Shown piece by piece: positions 23,013-32,720 of a stretch of 32,720 nt of DNA. The position numbers were made by a program, and so were the translations under genes. The notes under the pieces were generated by a model. The model was given only the letters and a program-made list of their open reading frames with translations, made no database searches and was not told where the DNA came from. Within the stretch, counting starts at the first letter, position 1. Every line of letters begins with the position of its first letter. The stretch comes from Hydrogenophilales bacterium (GTDB lineage Bacteria; Pseudomonadota; Gammaproteobacteria; Burkholderiales; Thiobacteraceae): NCBI GenBank assembly GCA_016235775.1, contig JACRIU010000102.1:1-32720 (forward strand). Direction: 5' to 3'.

Positions 23013-23659
23013 TCGATCGTTTCATGGATTTTACGGACCGCAACGGCTTCGATCCGAAGATGCTCGGGTACATCCCGATGGTGATCGAGCAGAGCGGACG
23101 TGGCGAGCGCGCTTACGATATTTACTCGCGCCTGTTGAAAGAGCGCGTGGTGTTTCTGGTCGGCGTGGTGAACGACATGAGCGCCAATCTGGTATTGGCG
23201 CAGATGCTGTTCCTCGAATCCGAGAACCCGGACAAGGACATCTCGTTCTATATCAATTCGCCCGGCGGCTCGGTATCGGCCGGGATGTCGATTTACGACA
23301 CCATGCAATTCATCAAGCCCGACGTCTCCACCTTGTGCGTGGGCCAGGCGGCCAGCATGGGCGCGTTCCTGCTGTCGGCGGGTGCGAAGGGCAAGCGTTT
23401 CTGCCTGCCCAACTCGCGCGTGATGATTCACCAGCCGATGGGCGGGTTCCAAGGCCAGGCGTCGGACATCGAAATCCACGCCAAGGAAATTCTCTATTTG
23501 CGCGCGCAACTGAATGAAATTCTGTCCAAGAATACCGGGCAGCCGATCGAGGTGATCGAACGCGACACCGACCGCGATTTTTTCATGAGCGGCGACCAAT
23601 CGGTAAGCTATGGCCTGGTGGACAAAGTGCTTGTCAATCGAGGCGAAACTTCGGTTTAA
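23009..23659 (+). CDS. clpP: ATP-dependent Clp protease proteolytic subunit
   Basis: 216 aa. Catalytic triad motifs are all present: Ser in [14 protein letters not shown], His in [20 protein letters not shown] and Asp in [42 protein letters not shown] matches the family opening. It forms the tetradecameric chamber that works with ClpX, encoded 31 bases downstream. Confidence 0.97.
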   Translation: MIDRFMDFTDRNGFDPKMLGYIPMVIEQSGRGERAYDIYSRLLKERVVFLVGVVNDMSANLVLAQMLFLESENPDKDISFYINSPGGSVSAGMSIYDTMQFIKPDVSTLCVGQAASMGAFLLSAGAKGKRFCLPNSRVMIHQPMGGFQGQASDIEIHAKEILYLRAQLNEILSKNTGQPIEVIERDTDRDFFMSGDQSVSYGLVDKVLVNRGETSV

Positions 23660-23689
23660 TGTCAAAAACCGTCAATTAAGGGCAAGGCT

Positions 23690-24949
23690 ATGAACGACAA
23701 AACCGCTGGCACCGACAAGCTTCTCTACTGCTCCTTCTGCGGCAAAAGCCAGCATGAAGTGCGCAAGCTCATTGCCGGCCCTTCGGTATTCATTTGCGAC
23801 GAATGCGTCGATTTGTGCAACGACATCATTCGCGAAGAGATTTCAGGCGATCAGGGCGCCAAGGGCGCGGGCACTGAATTGCCGACCCCGGCTGAGATAT
23901 GCCAAATCCTCGATCAATATGTGATCGGCCAAAACGTGGCGAAAAAGATTTTGTCGGTCGCCGTGTATAACCACTACAAGCGCCTCAAAACACAACCCAA
24001 GGCCGACGATGTCGAACTCTCGAAGAGCAATATTTTACTGATCGGCCCCACCGGTTCGGGCAAGACCCTGCTCGCGCAAACCTTGGCGCGGCTGTTGAAT
24101 GTGCCCTTCGTCATCGCCGATGCGACTACCCTGACCGAAGCCGGTTATGTAGGCGAAGACGTCGAGAATATTATTCAGAAGCTGCTGCAGAAATGCGACT
24201 ACAACGTGGAGAAGGCGCAGCAAGGCATCGTCTATATCGATGAGATCGACAAAATTTCGCGCAAGTCGGATAACCCTTCGATCACCCGCGATGTCTCGGG
24301 CGAGGGCGTGCAGCAGGCCTTGCTGAAATTGATCGAAGGCACCATCGCCTCGGTACCCCCGCAAGGCGGGCGCAAGCACCCGAACCAGGAATTCGTACAG
24401 GTCGATACCGGCAACATCCTGTTCGTTTGCGGTGGCGCATTCGATGGCTTGGTCAAGGTGATTCGCAACCGCTCCGAAAAGGGCGGCATTGGTTTCGGCG
24501 CGCAAGTCAAAAGCAAGGACGACCGCAAGGCGATCGGTGAAGTGCTGCGCGAAGTCGAACCAGAAGACTTGATCAAATACGGCTTGATCCCGGAATTCGT
24601 CGGCCGCCTGCCGGTGGTCGCGACCCTGGAAGAGTTGGACGAAAAGGCGCTGGTGCAAATTCTCACCGAGCCCAAGAACGCGCTGATCCGGCAATATCAA
24701 AAACTCTTCGCCATGGAAGGCGTCGAATTGGAATTCCGCGATGGCGCGATCGACGAGATCGCGAAGAAAGCGCTGCAACGCAAAACCGGCGCGCGCGGTC
24801 TGCGCTCGATCATGGAGCATGCCTTGCTCGACATCATGTTCGAACTGCCTTCGCTCAAAGATGTCTCTAAGGTGGTGGTGGACGAGGAAGTGGTCAAGGG
24901 TAAATCCAAGCCGCTCCTCATCTACGCCGACCAGCCGCGCGTCGCGTGA
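23690..24949 (+). CDS. clpX: Clp protease ATP-binding subunit ClpX
   Basis: 419 aa. N-terminal C4 zinc domain ([11 protein letters not shown], then CDECVDLC), AAA+ core with Walker A GPTGSGKT, pore loop GYVGED and Walker [10 protein letters not shown]. The IGF-type ClpP-binding loop region (here [11 protein letters not shown]) and the C-terminal [21 protein letters not shown] follow. It unfolds tagged substrates and feeds ClpP. Confidence 0.97.
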   Translation: MNDKTAGTDKLLYCSFCGKSQHEVRKLIAGPSVFICDECVDLCNDIIREEISGDQGAKGAGTELPTPAEICQILDQYVIGQNVAKKILSVAVYNHYKRLKTQPKADDVELSKSNILLIGPTGSGKTLLAQTLARLLNVPFVIADATTLTEAGYVGEDVENIIQKLLQKCDYNVEKAQQGIVYIDEIDKISRKSDNPSITRDVSGEGVQQALLKLIEGTIASVPPQGGRKHPNQEFVQVDTGNILFVCGGAFDGLVKVIRNRSEKGGIGFGAQVKSKDDRKAIGEVLREVEPEDLIKYGLIPEFVGRLPVVATLEELDEKALVQILTEPKNALIRQYQKLFAMEGVELEFRDGAIDEIAKKALQRKTGARGLRSIMEHALLDIMFELPSLKDVSKVVVDEEVVKGKSKPLLIYADQPRVA

Positions 24950-24955
24950 TTCCCC

Positions 24956-24980
24956 GGGATTACTTGATTCAAGTAATCCC
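24956..24980. repeat. 25-bp dyad downstream of clpX
   Basis: Perfect 12-bp arms GGGATTACTTGA (24956-24967) and TCAAGTAATCCC (24969-24980) around one T, seven bases after the clpX stop. There is no T tract, only CTCTCG. It could be a weak terminator, a processing stem or a protein-binding site. Confidence 0.6.
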
Positions 24981-25055
24981 CTCTCGAACCGCTATTTATT
25001 TTAAGGACTGGGCGCCGCCATCCAGGGCGCTTCACGGGTTTTCCTGCCCTTGGCC

Positions 25056-25085
25056 CTTGATATTCCAGGGCGGGGCCCCATCTCT
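25056..25085 (+). promoter_or_regulatory. Sigma-32 (RpoH) heat-shock promoter of lon
   Basis: CTTGATA (25056-25062), 13 bases, CCCCATCTCT (25076-25085). The sigma-32 consensus is CTTGAAA-N(13-14)-CCCCATNT, so both boxes and spacing fit. Expected start near 25092, 27 nt before lon. Confidence 0.82.
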
Positions 25086-25118
25086 TATCAACAAGCTTCT
25101 CACTTAGGCAGATAAATC

Positions 25119-27527
25119 ATGAGCTTACCTCAAGAGACCCAGGGCGGCCGCGTAACCCTTCCCTTACTTCCCCTACGCGATGTGGTGGTGTACCCGCATA
25201 TAGTCATCCCACTGTTCGTGGGCCGGCCCAAATCCATCAAGGCGCTGGAAGTCGCAATGGAGGCGGGCAAGCACATTCTATTGGTGGCGCAGAAATCCGC
25301 CTCGAAGGATGAGCCGACCACCGATGATCTTTACCATGTCGGCAGTGTGGCGAGCATTCTGCAAATGCTGAAACTGCCCGACGGCACCGTCAAAGTGCTG
25401 GTCGAAGGCAATCAGCGCGCACACATCAAGGAATTCATCGACGCCAAAACGCATTTTGCGGCGGAAGCGGAGATCGCCGAGATCGAGCCGCCGACCGACA
25501 AGGAAACCCTGGCGCTGATGCGCAGCGTATTCACCGAGTTTGACCAATACGTCAAACTTAACAAGAAAATTCCGCCTGAGATTTTGACTTCACTGGCCAG
25601 CATCGACGATGCGGGCCGTCTGGCCGATACCATCGCCGCGCATCTGCCCATCAAACTCGAACAGAAACAGGAAATTATCGAGATGTTCGGCGTGCATGGC
25701 CGGCTCGAACATCTGTTTGGTCTGCTCAATGCCGAGATCGACATCCTGCAAGTTGAAAAGCGTATCCGCGGCCGCGTGAAGCGCCAAATGGAAAAGAGCC
25801 AGCGCGAGTATTACCTGAACGAGCAAGTCAAAGCGATTCAAAAAGAGCTCGGCGACCTGGAAGAGGGCGCGGATAACGATGACTTGGAAAAGCGCATCGT
25901 TGAGGCGCGCATGTCGAAAGAAGCCAACGCCAAGGCGATGGCCGAGCTGAAAAAACTCAAGATGATGTCGCCGATGTCGGCGGAAGCCACCGTGGTGCGC
26001 AACTTCATCGAAACCATCGTCAATCTGCCGTGGCGCAAGAAAACCAAAATCAGCAAGGATCTGACCCATGCCGAAGCGATTTTGGACGAAGATCATTACG
26101 GTCTCGACAAGGTGAAAGAGCGCATCATTGAATATCTCGCGGTGCAGCAGCGCGTGGACAAGCTCAAGGCGCCGATTCTGTGCCTGGTCGGGCCACCCGG
26201 CGTGGGCAAGACCTCGCTCGGCCAATCGATCGCCAAGGCCACCAACCGTAAGTTCGTGCGCATGGCGCTCGGCGGCGTGCGCGACGAGTCCGAGATTCGC
26301 GGTCATCGCCGCACTTACATCGGCTCCATGCCGGGCAAGATATTGCAGAGCATGACCAAGGTCGCGGTGAGAAACCCGCTTTTCTTGCTCGACGAAGTGG
26401 ACAAGATGGGCATGGATTTCCGAGGTGACCCCTCATCGGCGCTGCTCGAAGTGCTCGATCCGGAGCAGAACCACACCTTCGTCGATCATTACGTCGAAGT
26501 GGAATTCGATTTATCGGAAGTGATGTTCGTCGCGACCGCCAACTCGCTGAATATTCCCCCGGCGCTGCTCGACCGGATGGAAGTAATTCGCCTGGCCGGT
26601 TATACCGAGGATGAGAAAATCAATATCGCCTTGAATTATCTCCTGCCAAAGCAGATCAAAACGCATGGTTTAAAAGGGAGCGAGATCAGCGTTACCCAGA
26701 GCGCGCTGCGCGACATCGTACGCTACTACACGCGCGAAGCCGGAGTGCGCAGCTTGGAGCGCGAAATCGCCAAGATTTGCCGCAAGGTGGTGAAAACCTT
26801 GGTAGTCGAGAAGAAAGCGAACAAGGTGACCGTCAGTGCGCGCAATCTTGATAAATACTTGGGCGTGCGCCGCTTCAGCTACGGCATGGCGGAAAAAGCC
26901 AATCAAGTGGGGCAAGTCACGGGCTTGGCCTGGACCGAAGTGGGCGGCGAGTTGCTGACCATCGAATCGGTCAAACTCCCCGGCAAGGGCAAAACCATCA
27001 CCACCGGAAAATTGGGCGATGTGATGCAAGAGTCGATTCAGGCCGCACTATCGGTGGTGCGCAGCCGCTCCAAGCGCTTGGGTATTCCGGCGGATTTCTA
27101 CCAGAACAACGATATTCATATCCACCTCCCGGAAGGGGCCACCCCGAAGGATGGGCCCAGCGCGGGCATTGCACTATGCACCGCCATGGTGTCGGTGCTG
27201 ACGGATATTCCGGTGCGCGCCGATGTGGCGATGACGGGTGAAATTACGCTACGGGGTGAAGTGCTGCCGATCGGCGGTTTGAAGGAGAAGTTGCTGGCAG
27301 CCCATCGCGGCGGCATCAAGACCGTGCTCATCCCGCAGGAAAATACCAAGGATCTCGTTGATATTCCGGACAATATCAAAAACAAGTTGGATATTCATCC
27401 CGTGCGCTGGATCGATCAAGTGTTTGAAATGGCGTTGGAGCGCAAGCCCAAGCCGCTACCTGAGGAGGATGCTTCTGCACCACCTCCGAAAGTGGACGAG
27501 AAATCAACAACGTTTGTAAAACACTAA
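25119..27527 (+). CDS. lon: ATP-dependent protease Lon
   Basis: 802 aa, normal for LonA. N-domain [26 protein letters not shown]+ module with Walker [10 protein letters not shown] and [10 protein letters not shown], and a C-terminal peptidase. The catalytic Ser is in [12 protein letters not shown] and the Lys in [15 protein letters not shown]. It degrades misfolded and regulatory proteins in the cytoplasm. It is preceded by a sigma-32 promoter and followed by a strong terminator, so it is probably its own heat-shock unit. Confidence 0.97.
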   Translation: MSLPQETQGGRVTLPLLPLRDVVVYPHIVIPLFVGRPKSIKALEVAMEAGKHILLVAQKSASKDEPTTDDLYHVGSVASILQMLKLPDGTVKVLVEGNQRAHIKEFIDAKTHFAAEAEIAEIEPPTDKETLALMRSVFTEFDQYVKLNKKIPPEILTSLASIDDAGRLADTIAAHLPIKLEQKQEIIEMFGVHGRLEHLFGLLNAEIDILQVEKRIRGRVKRQMEKSQREYYLNEQVKAIQKELGDLEEGADNDDLEKRIVEARMSKEANAKAMAELKKLKMMSPMSAEATVVRNFIETIVNLPWRKKTKISKDLTHAEAILDEDHYGLDKVKERIIEYLAVQQRVDKLKAPILCLVGPPGVGKTSLGQSIAKATNRKFVRMALGGVRDESEIRGHRRTYIGSMPGKILQSMTKVAVRNPLFLLDEVDKMGMDFRGDPSSALLEVLDPEQNHTFVDHYVEVEFDLSEVMFVATANSLNIPPALLDRMEVIRLAGYTEDEKINIALNYLLPKQIKTHGLKGSEISVTQSALRDIVRYYTREAGVRSLEREIAKICRKVVKTLVVEKKANKVTVSARNLDKYLGVRRFSYGMAEKANQVGQVTGLAWTEVGGELLTIESVKLPGKGKTITTGKLGDVMQESIQAALSVVRSRSKRLGIPADFYQNNDIHIHLPEGATPKDGPSAGIALCTAMVSVLTDIPVRADVAMTGEITLRGEVLPIGGLKEKLLAAHRGGIKTVLIPQENTKDLVDIPDNIKNKLDIHPVRWIDQVFEMALERKPKPLPEEDASAPPPKVDEKSTTFVKH

Positions 27528-27544
27528 TATCAAATCGTAAGTTG

Positions 27545-27578
27545 AAAGCCGGATAAGCAAAGCTTATCCGGCTTTTTT
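27545..27578 (+). terminator. Rho-independent terminator of lon
   Basis: 14-bp perfect stem, 27545-27558 with 27562-27575, core GCCGGATAAGC, AAA loop and a run of six T (27573-27578). Confidence 0.92.
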
Positions 27579-27662
27579 CATGCCAATTTTGCCGTCCGGA
27601 TGAAAATAAACTGCTTGATCGAGTTTTAAAAATGATTAACCCGGCTAATGCGCGCGGATCGC

Positions 27663-27692
27663 TTGACACTGTGTTTTTCGGACTGCTATAAA
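27663..27692 (+). promoter_or_regulatory. Sigma-70 promoter of hupB
   Basis: Perfect TTGACA (27663-27668), 18 bases, TATAAA (27687-27692). Expected start near 27699, with a 5' leader of about 53 nt. Confidence 0.85.
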
Positions 27693-27751
27693 GCACGGTG
27701 CAGCATTCAAAGCCGCACCACAACACATTCCAATCGATAAGGGGGCACCAC

Positions 27752-28024
27752 GTGAATAAGACTGAATTGATCGACGCCATCGCCAAGAACGCAGATCTGT
27801 CCAAGGCAGCCGCAGGCCGCGCGCTGGATGCCGCCGTCTCGGCGGTGCAACAAGCATTGAAAAAAGGCAATATGGTCACGCTCGTTGGCTTCGGCACTTT
27901 CTATGTCGGCAAGCGCGCGGCGCGCAATGGACGCAACCCGCAGACCGGCGCCACCATCAAGATCAAAGCGGCTAAGGTTCCTAAATTCCGCGCTGGAAAA
28001 TCGCTCAAAGATGCGCTAAACTAG
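27752..28024 (+). CDS. hupB: Nucleoid protein HU-beta
   Basis: 90 aa from GTG 27752 ([29 protein letters not shown]), with AAGGGGG 7-13 bases upstream. The HU/IHF signature [26 protein letters not shown] and the closing [14 protein letters not shown] are present. An 18-residue longer in-frame ATG start lies in the leader and is rejected. HU bends and compacts DNA non-specifically. Placed between lon and the tRNA-Val/Asp pair. Confidence 0.96.
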   Translation: MNKTELIDAIAKNADLSKAAAGRALDAAVSAVQQALKKGNMVTLVGFGTFYVGKRAARNGRNPQTGATIKIKAAKVPKFRAGKSLKDALN

Positions 28025-28131
28025 CGGGCTTTTGGTGAGGCCGAGTTGCAGTTAACGCGGTCTGGCCGTTGCTTCTTTTTGGGCAATGTTCTCGATGCAG
28101 CAAGCTCGGTCATAATCGGGAACCAGATTTT

Positions 28132-28207
28132 GGGTGCTTAGCTCAGCTGGTAGAGCGTCGCCCTTACAAGGCGAATGTCGGGGGTTCGATCCCCTCAGCA
28201 CCCACCA
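28132..28207 (+). tRNA. tRNA-Val (anticodon TAC)
   Basis: 76 nt with encoded CCA. Acceptor GGGTGCT pairs with AGCACCC. The anticodon stem TCGCC/GGCGA holds loop CTTACAA with anticodon TAC (28165-28167). T arm GGGGG-TTCGATC-CCC is present, with discriminator A. Confidence 0.96.
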
Positions 28208-28233
28208 GCGCAAGTTTCAAATGAGCGAGTTAT

Positions 28234-28310
28234 GGAGTGGTAGTTCAGTTGGTTAGAATACCGGCCTGTCACGCCGGGGGTCGCGGGTTCGAGTCCCGTC
28301 CACTCCGCCA
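28234..28310 (+). tRNA. tRNA-Asp (anticodon GTC)
   Basis: 77 nt with encoded CCA. Acceptor GGAGTGG pairs with CCACTCC, discriminator G. The anticodon stem CCGGC/GCCGG holds loop CTGTCAC with anticodon GTC (28268-28270). It follows tRNA-Val by 26 bases and is probably on the same transcript. Confidence 0.96.
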
Positions 28311-28315
28311 AACCG

Positions 28316-28341
28316 GGCGAGCCTATATGGCTCGCCTTTTT
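28316..28341 (+). terminator. Rho-independent terminator after tRNA-Asp
   Basis: 8-bp stem GGCGAGCC (28316-28323) with GGCTCGCC (28329-28336), loop TATAT, followed by five T. Confidence 0.85.
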
Positions 28342-28370
28342 CATTGGTGCTTTAAACAATAGGGTGCGCC

Positions 28371-30287
28371 ATGTTAGCGGATACCATGCACGAGAAGATG
28401 AAAGGCCTCGCGGCGCGAATCATTCTTGCAATACTGATTATCGCTTTTGCCTGGACGGGTATTGATACTTACAATAAATCAGGCGGCTCGGTACAAACCG
28501 TAGCGCAAGTGGGCAAGCGTAACATTGCACTGCCCGTGTATGAAGAAGCGCTCAAGAAAGAGCAGAGCCGCCTGCGTGAGGCGGGTGAGAAAAACCCCGC
28601 TGTATTAAACAGCGCCGAACTCAAAATGGCCGTGCTGGAGCGCATGATGCGCGAGCAACTGTTGATTCAGCAAGCGGTGAAATTGGGCTACGGCACGAAT
28701 GAAGCGGGCATTCTCGCCGCGATCCGCAATGAGCCCATGTTCCAGGAAAACGGCCAATTCTCCGAAGCGCGGCTGAAGCTCATTTTAGAAAATAACCGCC
28801 TCAATCTTAAGCAATACATCGCCTCTATCGCGCAAGACACCTTGAGCCGCGAGTTGGTCGCGTTCCAGGCCGATACCGGCATTGCAGCGCGCGCGATGGG
28901 CGAACGCTTGGCGCAGGTGATGGCGGAGCAGCGCGAGGTGTCCAAAACCGTGCTGCGCGCAGAAGACTTTGCGCTGCAAACCAAGCTTGATGCACGGCAA
29001 ATCCAAACCTATTACGACAAGCATCCGGAATTATCGCGCGTGCCGGAGCAAGCGCGCGTGGAATACATCGTGTTCACCCCCGAAGCGGTGCTGGCGCAGT
29101 TGCAAGTATCCGAGGCTGACGCCAAAGCTTATTACGATAAACACGCTGAACAATTTGCCCTGCCCGAGCGTCGCGAAGTGGCGCATATCTTGATCCGGCT
29201 TGCGCCTGAAGCAAAACCTGCAGACAAGCAGGCCGCGCGCGAGAAGGCGCAGCGACTCCTGACCGCTTTGCAACAGAATCCTAAGCAATTCGCCGAACTC
29301 GCCAAGCAGCATTCACAAGATCCTCTGACCGCCGCCAAGGGCGGGGCGCTGGGCGCCATCCAACGCGGCGCCATTTTTCCCCAAGTCGAGCAGGCCGCGT
29401 TTGCCATGGCTGCGGGCGAGGTGAAGGGGCTGGTGGAATCGCCTGCCGGGCTACACATTCTTCAAGTGAAAGCGATCACCGGCGGCGGCCAGCGCAGTTT
29501 TGCCGAGGTGCGCGATGGGGTGTTGGAAGCAGCCAGGCGGGACATGGCGCTACGCAAATTCAATGAGGAAGTGGAGCAATTCGGCGATATGGTGTACGCC
29601 AAGTCCGACAGCCTCAAACCGGCGGCGGACAAGTACCGATTGACGATACAGACGAGCGATTGGTTCGAGCGTCAGGGGCCATTGCCTGGCTTGCTTAAAA
29701 ATGAACGTCTGGTGAACGCGATTTTCAGTAGCGACACGATCAAGGCAAAACGCAATACCGAGGCAATAGAAGTGGCGCCGAACACGCTCGTGGCCGCGCG
29801 CATCGTTGAGTACAAGCCGGCCGGAAACAAGCCGATGGAAGCCGTGAAAGCCGAAATCGAAGCCCGGCTGCGCAAGGAGCAAGCCGCGGTGCTGGCGGCC
29901 AAGCAGGGGCAAGCTTTCTTGGCTGAATTGAAACAGGGCCGCGCCGTGCCGGCGCTCAAATTCGGCGCCGCTAAAAAAATCAGCCGCGACCAAGCGCAGC
30001 GTGAAGGTTTTGGCGTAGATGAAACCAAAGTGATATTCCGGGCGGGCGTCCGAACTTTGCCGAGTTACACGGGTGTCGCACTGCCCGATGGCGGTTATGC
30101 CTTATATAAAATCAGCAGCATCGCCAGCGATGAGAACGTAAAGCGGCAAGTCGCGCAGATCGCACCGCTTTCATTGCGGCAAGTGCTCGCCGAGCAAACT
30201 GCCGGCGCCTATCTGGAAAGCCTCAGAACGCAAGGCGAGGTCAGTATCAAGCAGGCCGTGTTGGATAAGGTGGGCGCGCAGAACTGA
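28371..30287 (+). CDS. ppiD: PpiD/SurA-type peptidyl-prolyl isomerase, membrane-anchored
   Basis: 638 aa. One N-terminal membrane helix (about 16-31, ARIILAILIIAFAWTGI) anchors it to the inner membrane, with the rest periplasmic. A SurA-N-like chaperone region is at about 40-200. A parvulin domain lies at about 265-370 (REVAHILIRLAPEA, then GGALGAIQRGAIFPQVEQAAFAMAAGEV, GLHILQVK). PpiD helps fold outer-membrane proteins after Sec export. ATG 28371 has a weak AGGGTG upstream; ATG 28386 is the alternative. It lies after the tRNA terminator and converges on cheB. Confidence 0.92.
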   Translation: MLADTMHEKMKGLAARIILAILIIAFAWTGIDTYNKSGGSVQTVAQVGKRNIALPVYEEALKKEQSRLREAGEKNPAVLNSAELKMAVLERMMREQLLIQQAVKLGYGTNEAGILAAIRNEPMFQENGQFSEARLKLILENNRLNLKQYIASIAQDTLSRELVAFQADTGIAARAMGERLAQVMAEQREVSKTVLRAEDFALQTKLDARQIQTYYDKHPELSRVPEQARVEYIVFTPEAVLAQLQVSEADAKAYYDKHAEQFALPERREVAHILIRLAPEAKPADKQAAREKAQRLLTALQQNPKQFAELAKQHSQDPLTAAKGGALGAIQRGAIFPQVEQAAFAMAAGEVKGLVESPAGLHILQVKAITGGGQRSFAEVRDGVLEAARRDMALRKFNEEVEQFGDMVYAKSDSLKPAADKYRLTIQTSDWFERQGPLPGLLKNERLVNAIFSSDTIKAKRNTEAIEVAPNTLVAARIVEYKPAGNKPMEAVKAEIEARLRKEQAAVLAAKQGQAFLAELKQGRAVPALKFGAAKKISRDQAQREGFGVDETKVIFRAGVRTLPSYTGVALPDGGYALYKISSIASDENVKRQVAQIAPLSLRQVLAEQTAGAYLESLRTQGEVSIKQAVLDKVGAQN

Positions 30288-30301
30288 CAGGGCGGAGACC
30301 G

Positions 30302-31396
30302 CTAAACCCGGATCGCCCGTGCGCCCATCGCCGCCAAATGCGCCAGGATGCGTTGCGCCACCTCCAGCAGGGGAGCGGTCTCATCTACGCCGCCCATGGC
30401 CACCGCTTCTTTTGGCATGCCATACACGACACAGCTCGCCTCGTCCTGCGAGATGTTGTAGGCGCCGGCATGTTTCATTTCCAGCATCCCCATTGCACCG
30501 TCCTTGCCCATGCCGGTGAGGATCACCCCAATTGCATTTGCGCCGGCGCGATTCGCGGCGGAGCGGAACAGCACATCCACCGAAGGCCGATGCCGGTTCA
30601 CCGGCGGGCCGTCGCTCAACTCGCACACATAGTTCGCTCCGCTGCGCGCCAATAACAAGTGTGAATGTCCCGGCGCGATATAAGCATGGCCGGGCAGGAT
30701 GCGGTCGCCTTGCTCCGCTTCTTTTACCGAAATTCTGCACAGGCTGTCGAGTCGATTGGCGAACGATCGGGTAAAGGATTCCGGCATGTGCTGCGTGACC
30801 AGAATGCCGGGGCAATCCGCCGGCATTCTGATCAAGACTTCCTTAATGGCTTCCGTGCCGCCGGTCGATGCGCCGATGATAATGAGTTTCTCGGTCGAAG
30901 TGATACGGTTTGCCACGGCGGGAAGTACGGCATCAGCCGATAAGCGCTCCGCCACATGCAGCGCCGAGGGTTTTTTAAGCTTGGCCTTGGCCGCGGCGCG
31001 AATTTTATCCACGATCATCTCCCCATATTCTTGCATGCCGCTCGCGATGTCGAGCTTGGGTTTGGTCACAAAATCCACGGCGCCGAGTTCCAGCGCCTTG
31101 AACGTCACATCCGAACTGCGCTCGGTGAGGGATGAAATCATGACGACCGGCGTGGGGCGCAAGCGCATGAGCTTATCCAGAAATTCCAGCCCATCCATCT
31201 TGGGCATTTCCACATCGAGCGTGATGACGTCGGGATTGGTCGCACGGATGATTTCGCGCGCCACCAGGGGATCGGGCGCAACGCCCACTACCTCGATATC
31301 CGGCGCTTGCGCCAAAATTTCCTTTAACACGCTGCGGATCAGCGCGGAGTCATCGACAATGACTACTTTGATTTTTGCGTCCAGCGCTATACTCAT
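30302..31396 (-). CDS. cheB: Chemotaxis response regulator protein-glutamate methylesterase
   Basis: 364 aa. N-terminal receiver domain with acidic pair DD near 15-16, phospho-acceptor Asp61 in [11 protein letters not shown], and a linker. The C-terminal methylesterase has its catalytic Ser in [11 protein letters not shown], His in [10 protein letters not shown] and Asp in [10 protein letters not shown]. It removes methyl groups from, and deamidates, chemoreceptors. ATG 31396 overlaps the cheD stop as ATGA. The order cheR-cheD-cheB is a common end of betaproteobacterial chemotaxis operons. Confidence 0.96.
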   Translation of the reverse strand: MSIALDAKIKVVIVDDSALIRSVLKEILAQAPDIEVVGVAPDPLVAREIIRATNPDVITLDVEMPKMDGLEFLDKLMRLRPTPVVMISSLTERSSDVTFKALELGAVDFVTKPKLDIASGMQEYGEMIVDKIRAAAKAKLKKPSALHVAERLSADAVLPAVANRITSTEKLIIIGASTGGTEAIKEVLIRMPADCPGILVTQHMPESFTRSFANRLDSLCRISVKEAEQGDRILPGHAYIAPGHSHLLLARSGANYVCELSDGPPVNRHRPSVDVLFRSAANRAGANAIGVILTGMGKDGAMGMLEMKHAGAYNISQDEASCVVYGMPKEAVAMGGVDETAPLLEVAQRILAHLAAMGARAIRV

Positions 31397-32046
31397 GTGA
31401 AGAGTTCCACGTCGCCGCTCACTTTTTCGACTACGATGCGCTGCTGGTATTGCTGCTCGCGTTGGGAAATGGTTTCGTTGTGGAGATTGCGCAATTTCTT
31501 GACCAGCACACGCCCGGTTTGGGGAAAGTAGTAAACCTTGCGCGGATGGATATCCAGCAAGTCTTTCGAGACAACCGAAATTTGCTCGGTCTCCAGATAA
31601 CTCAGCGCGAATTCGGCATTGCGCGTGCCGACTTTGTTCACGGTAAAACCTTGCATCACATTACCGCCGCCGAATAGTTTGGCTTCCAGGCACTGCCGGC
31701 GCGCGCCGAGCTTGAGCAGATGGTTGATCAGCATCTCCATGGCATAGGTGCCATAGCGGGTCGAGGTGCTGAGCGGATTGTTCGGATCGGCGTCGCTGTG
31801 CGGCAACATGAAATGATTCATGCCGCCGACGCCGGTTTCCCGGTCGCGAATGCAGGCCGAGACGCAAGAACCCAGCACGGTCACGATCATCATGTCGCGC
31901 TTGGTGACATAGTATTCGCCCGGCAAGATTTTCGCCGCCTGGGTATTGAATTGGCGGTCGTAATAGATATTGGGCACACCAGGTAAATCGATGCCCGCCT
32001 CGCCGGGACTTTCCGATGACGCCCGATTGCGGGACTCGCCGCCCAT
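31393..32046 (-). CDS. cheD: Chemoreceptor glutamine deamidase CheD
   Basis: 217 aa. Catalytic Cys in [13 protein letters not shown] and His in [10 protein letters not shown] are both present, with [10 protein letters not shown] and [13 protein letters not shown] as family blocks. The first 25 residues ([18 protein letters not shown]) look disordered. CheD deamidates chemoreceptor Gln residues and in some species interacts with CheC. Its start touches the cheR stop and it overlaps cheB, so the three are coupled. Confidence 0.95.
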   Translation of the reverse strand: MGGESRNRASSESPGEAGIDLPGVPNIYYDRQFNTQAAKILPGEYYVTKRDMMIVTVLGSCVSACIRDRETGVGGMNHFMLPHSDADPNNPLSTSTRYGTYAMEMLINHLLKLGARRQCLEAKLFGGGNVMQGFTVNKVGTRNAEFALSYLETEQISVVSKDLLDIHPRKVYYFPQTGRVLVKKLRNLHNETISQREQQYQQRIVVEKVSGDVELFT

Positions 32047-32720
32047 CAGCGCCCCTCGGAATGACAGGCCCGCTTCTTGGCCGGTTCAGCCAGCTCGTAC
32101 ACGGTTTTGTTGCGCAATTTGAATAGATCGGCCGCGTGGTGAAAGCTCTCGGAATGTCCGGCGAACAGCACGCCATCCTCCGTCAACAGAGGAACGAATT
32201 TTTCCAGGATGGCATGCTGCGTCGGCTTGTCGAAATAGATCATCACATTGCGGCAGAAAATCGCATCGAACGGCCCGCGCATCGGCCAGCTCGCATCCAG
32301 CAGGTTGATCTGGCGGAAGCTCAGCATGGCTTGCAATTCAGGGCGCACACGCGCGAACCCCTCTTGCGCACCGCTGCCGCGCAAAAAATACTTGCGCAGC
32401 AAGTCTTCGGGGATTTTGGAAACGCGCTCGAGCGGATACACCCCTTGGCGCGCTTTATCCAGCACATTGGTATCCAGGTCGGAGGCAAGAATTTTTACAT
32501 TGTTCGGAATGCCGCCGTACAGTTCCGCCACGGTCATCGCGATCGAGTAGGGCTCTTCGCCGGTGGAGGCGGCGGAACACCAAATCGTCACCGCGCCCTT
32601 TTTCATGCGCGGCCGCAGATGCTCTTTCAACATCGGAAAGTGATGCTCCTCGCGGAAGAACGAAGTGAGGTTGGTGGTGAGCGAATTGGTGAACGCTTCC
32701 ATTTCCACTGGGTCGCCTTG
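32046..32720 (-). CDS. cheR: Chemotaxis protein methyltransferase CheR (5' end cut by window edge)
   Basis: 224 codons are visible and the reading frame runs open to the window edge ([10 protein letters not shown]). Roughly 60 N-terminal residues are therefore missing, compared with the usual 270-290. Visible are [19 protein letters not shown], the SAM-binding [31 protein letters not shown], and [13 protein letters not shown] near the C-terminus. It methylates chemoreceptor glutamates. The internal GTG and ATG at 32708 and 32702 are not the true start. Confidence 0.95.
   Translation of the reverse strand, partial: QGDPVEMEAFTNSLTTNLTSFFREEHHFPMLKEHLRPRMKKGAVTIWCSAASTGEEPYSIAMTVAELYGGIPNNVKILASDLDTNVLDKARQGVYPLERVSKIPEDLLRKYFLRGSGAQEGFARVRPELQAMLSFRQINLLDASWPMRGPFDAIFCRNVMIYFDKPTQHAILEKFVPLLTEDGVLFAGHSESFHHAADLFKLRNKTVYELAEPAKKRACHSEGR

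Noticed and set aside
1-32720. CRISPR arrays, insertion sequences, prophage or toxin-antitoxin modules
   Set aside because: No regularly spaced repeats, transposase, integrase or recognisable toxin-antitoxin pair was found; gene order is that of ordinary chromosome.

Overview
The window is a stretch of chromosome that looks betaproteobacterial, probably near Nitrosomonadales or Rhodocyclales. The evidence is the gene orders rpsF-priB-rpsR-rplI-dnaB-alr-radA and tig-clpP-clpX-lon-hupB-tRNA-Val-tRNA-Asp-ppiD, a DUF1631 protein, a TssQ-type lipoprotein and hpnCDE. The genus cannot be fixed from this sequence alone. I see no insertion sequence, prophage, integrase or CRISPR array.

Layout. 268-2079 encodes a TolC-type outer-membrane channel with an unusual C-terminal NTF2/Cds6-like domain. 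2080-2477 is a regulatory region: an inverted repeat, a FliA (sigma-28) type promoter and a class I cyclic-di-GMP (GEMM-I) riboswitch, all reading into a DUF1631 gene (2478-5018). A small reverse-strand gene follows. Then come the ribosomal/replication block rpsF-priB-rpsR-rplI-dnaB, alr, a DUF454 membrane protein, a small HMA-like protein with a Cys-rich tail, and radA.

12278-17786 is a Ser/Thr phospho-signalling island. Two PP2C phosphatase-FHA pairs on the plus strand (12326-13922 and 16264-17786) flank a divergent operon holding a transmembrane Ser/Thr kinase with a PEGA domain and a TssQ-like TPR lipoprotein. It resembles the threonine-phosphorylation control of type VI secretion, but no secretion structural gene is present here. 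A 15-codon leader ORF ends directly against the GTG start of the first phosphatase.

17794-21476 (minus strand) is hpnC-hpnD-hpnE plus a short-chain dehydrogenase, overlapping or nearly so. HpnCDE convert farnesyl diphosphate to squalene, the hopanoid precursor. 21574-28310 holds tRNA-Leu(UAG), the proteostasis block tig-clpP-clpX-lon (lon behind a heat-shock sigma-32 type promoter), hupB, tRNA-Val(UAC) and tRNA-Asp(GTC). ppiD follows. The window ends with cheR-cheD-cheB on the minus strand, with cheR cut by the window edge.

The most notable signal is the DUF1631 gene, whose leader combines a flagellar-type promoter, a c-di-GMP riboswitch and alternative pairings around P1. This places an uncharacterised protein, with a possibly PilZ-like C-terminus, at the junction of motility and c-di-GMP control. 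Second is the duplicated PP2C-FHA module around a kinase and TssQ lipoprotein.
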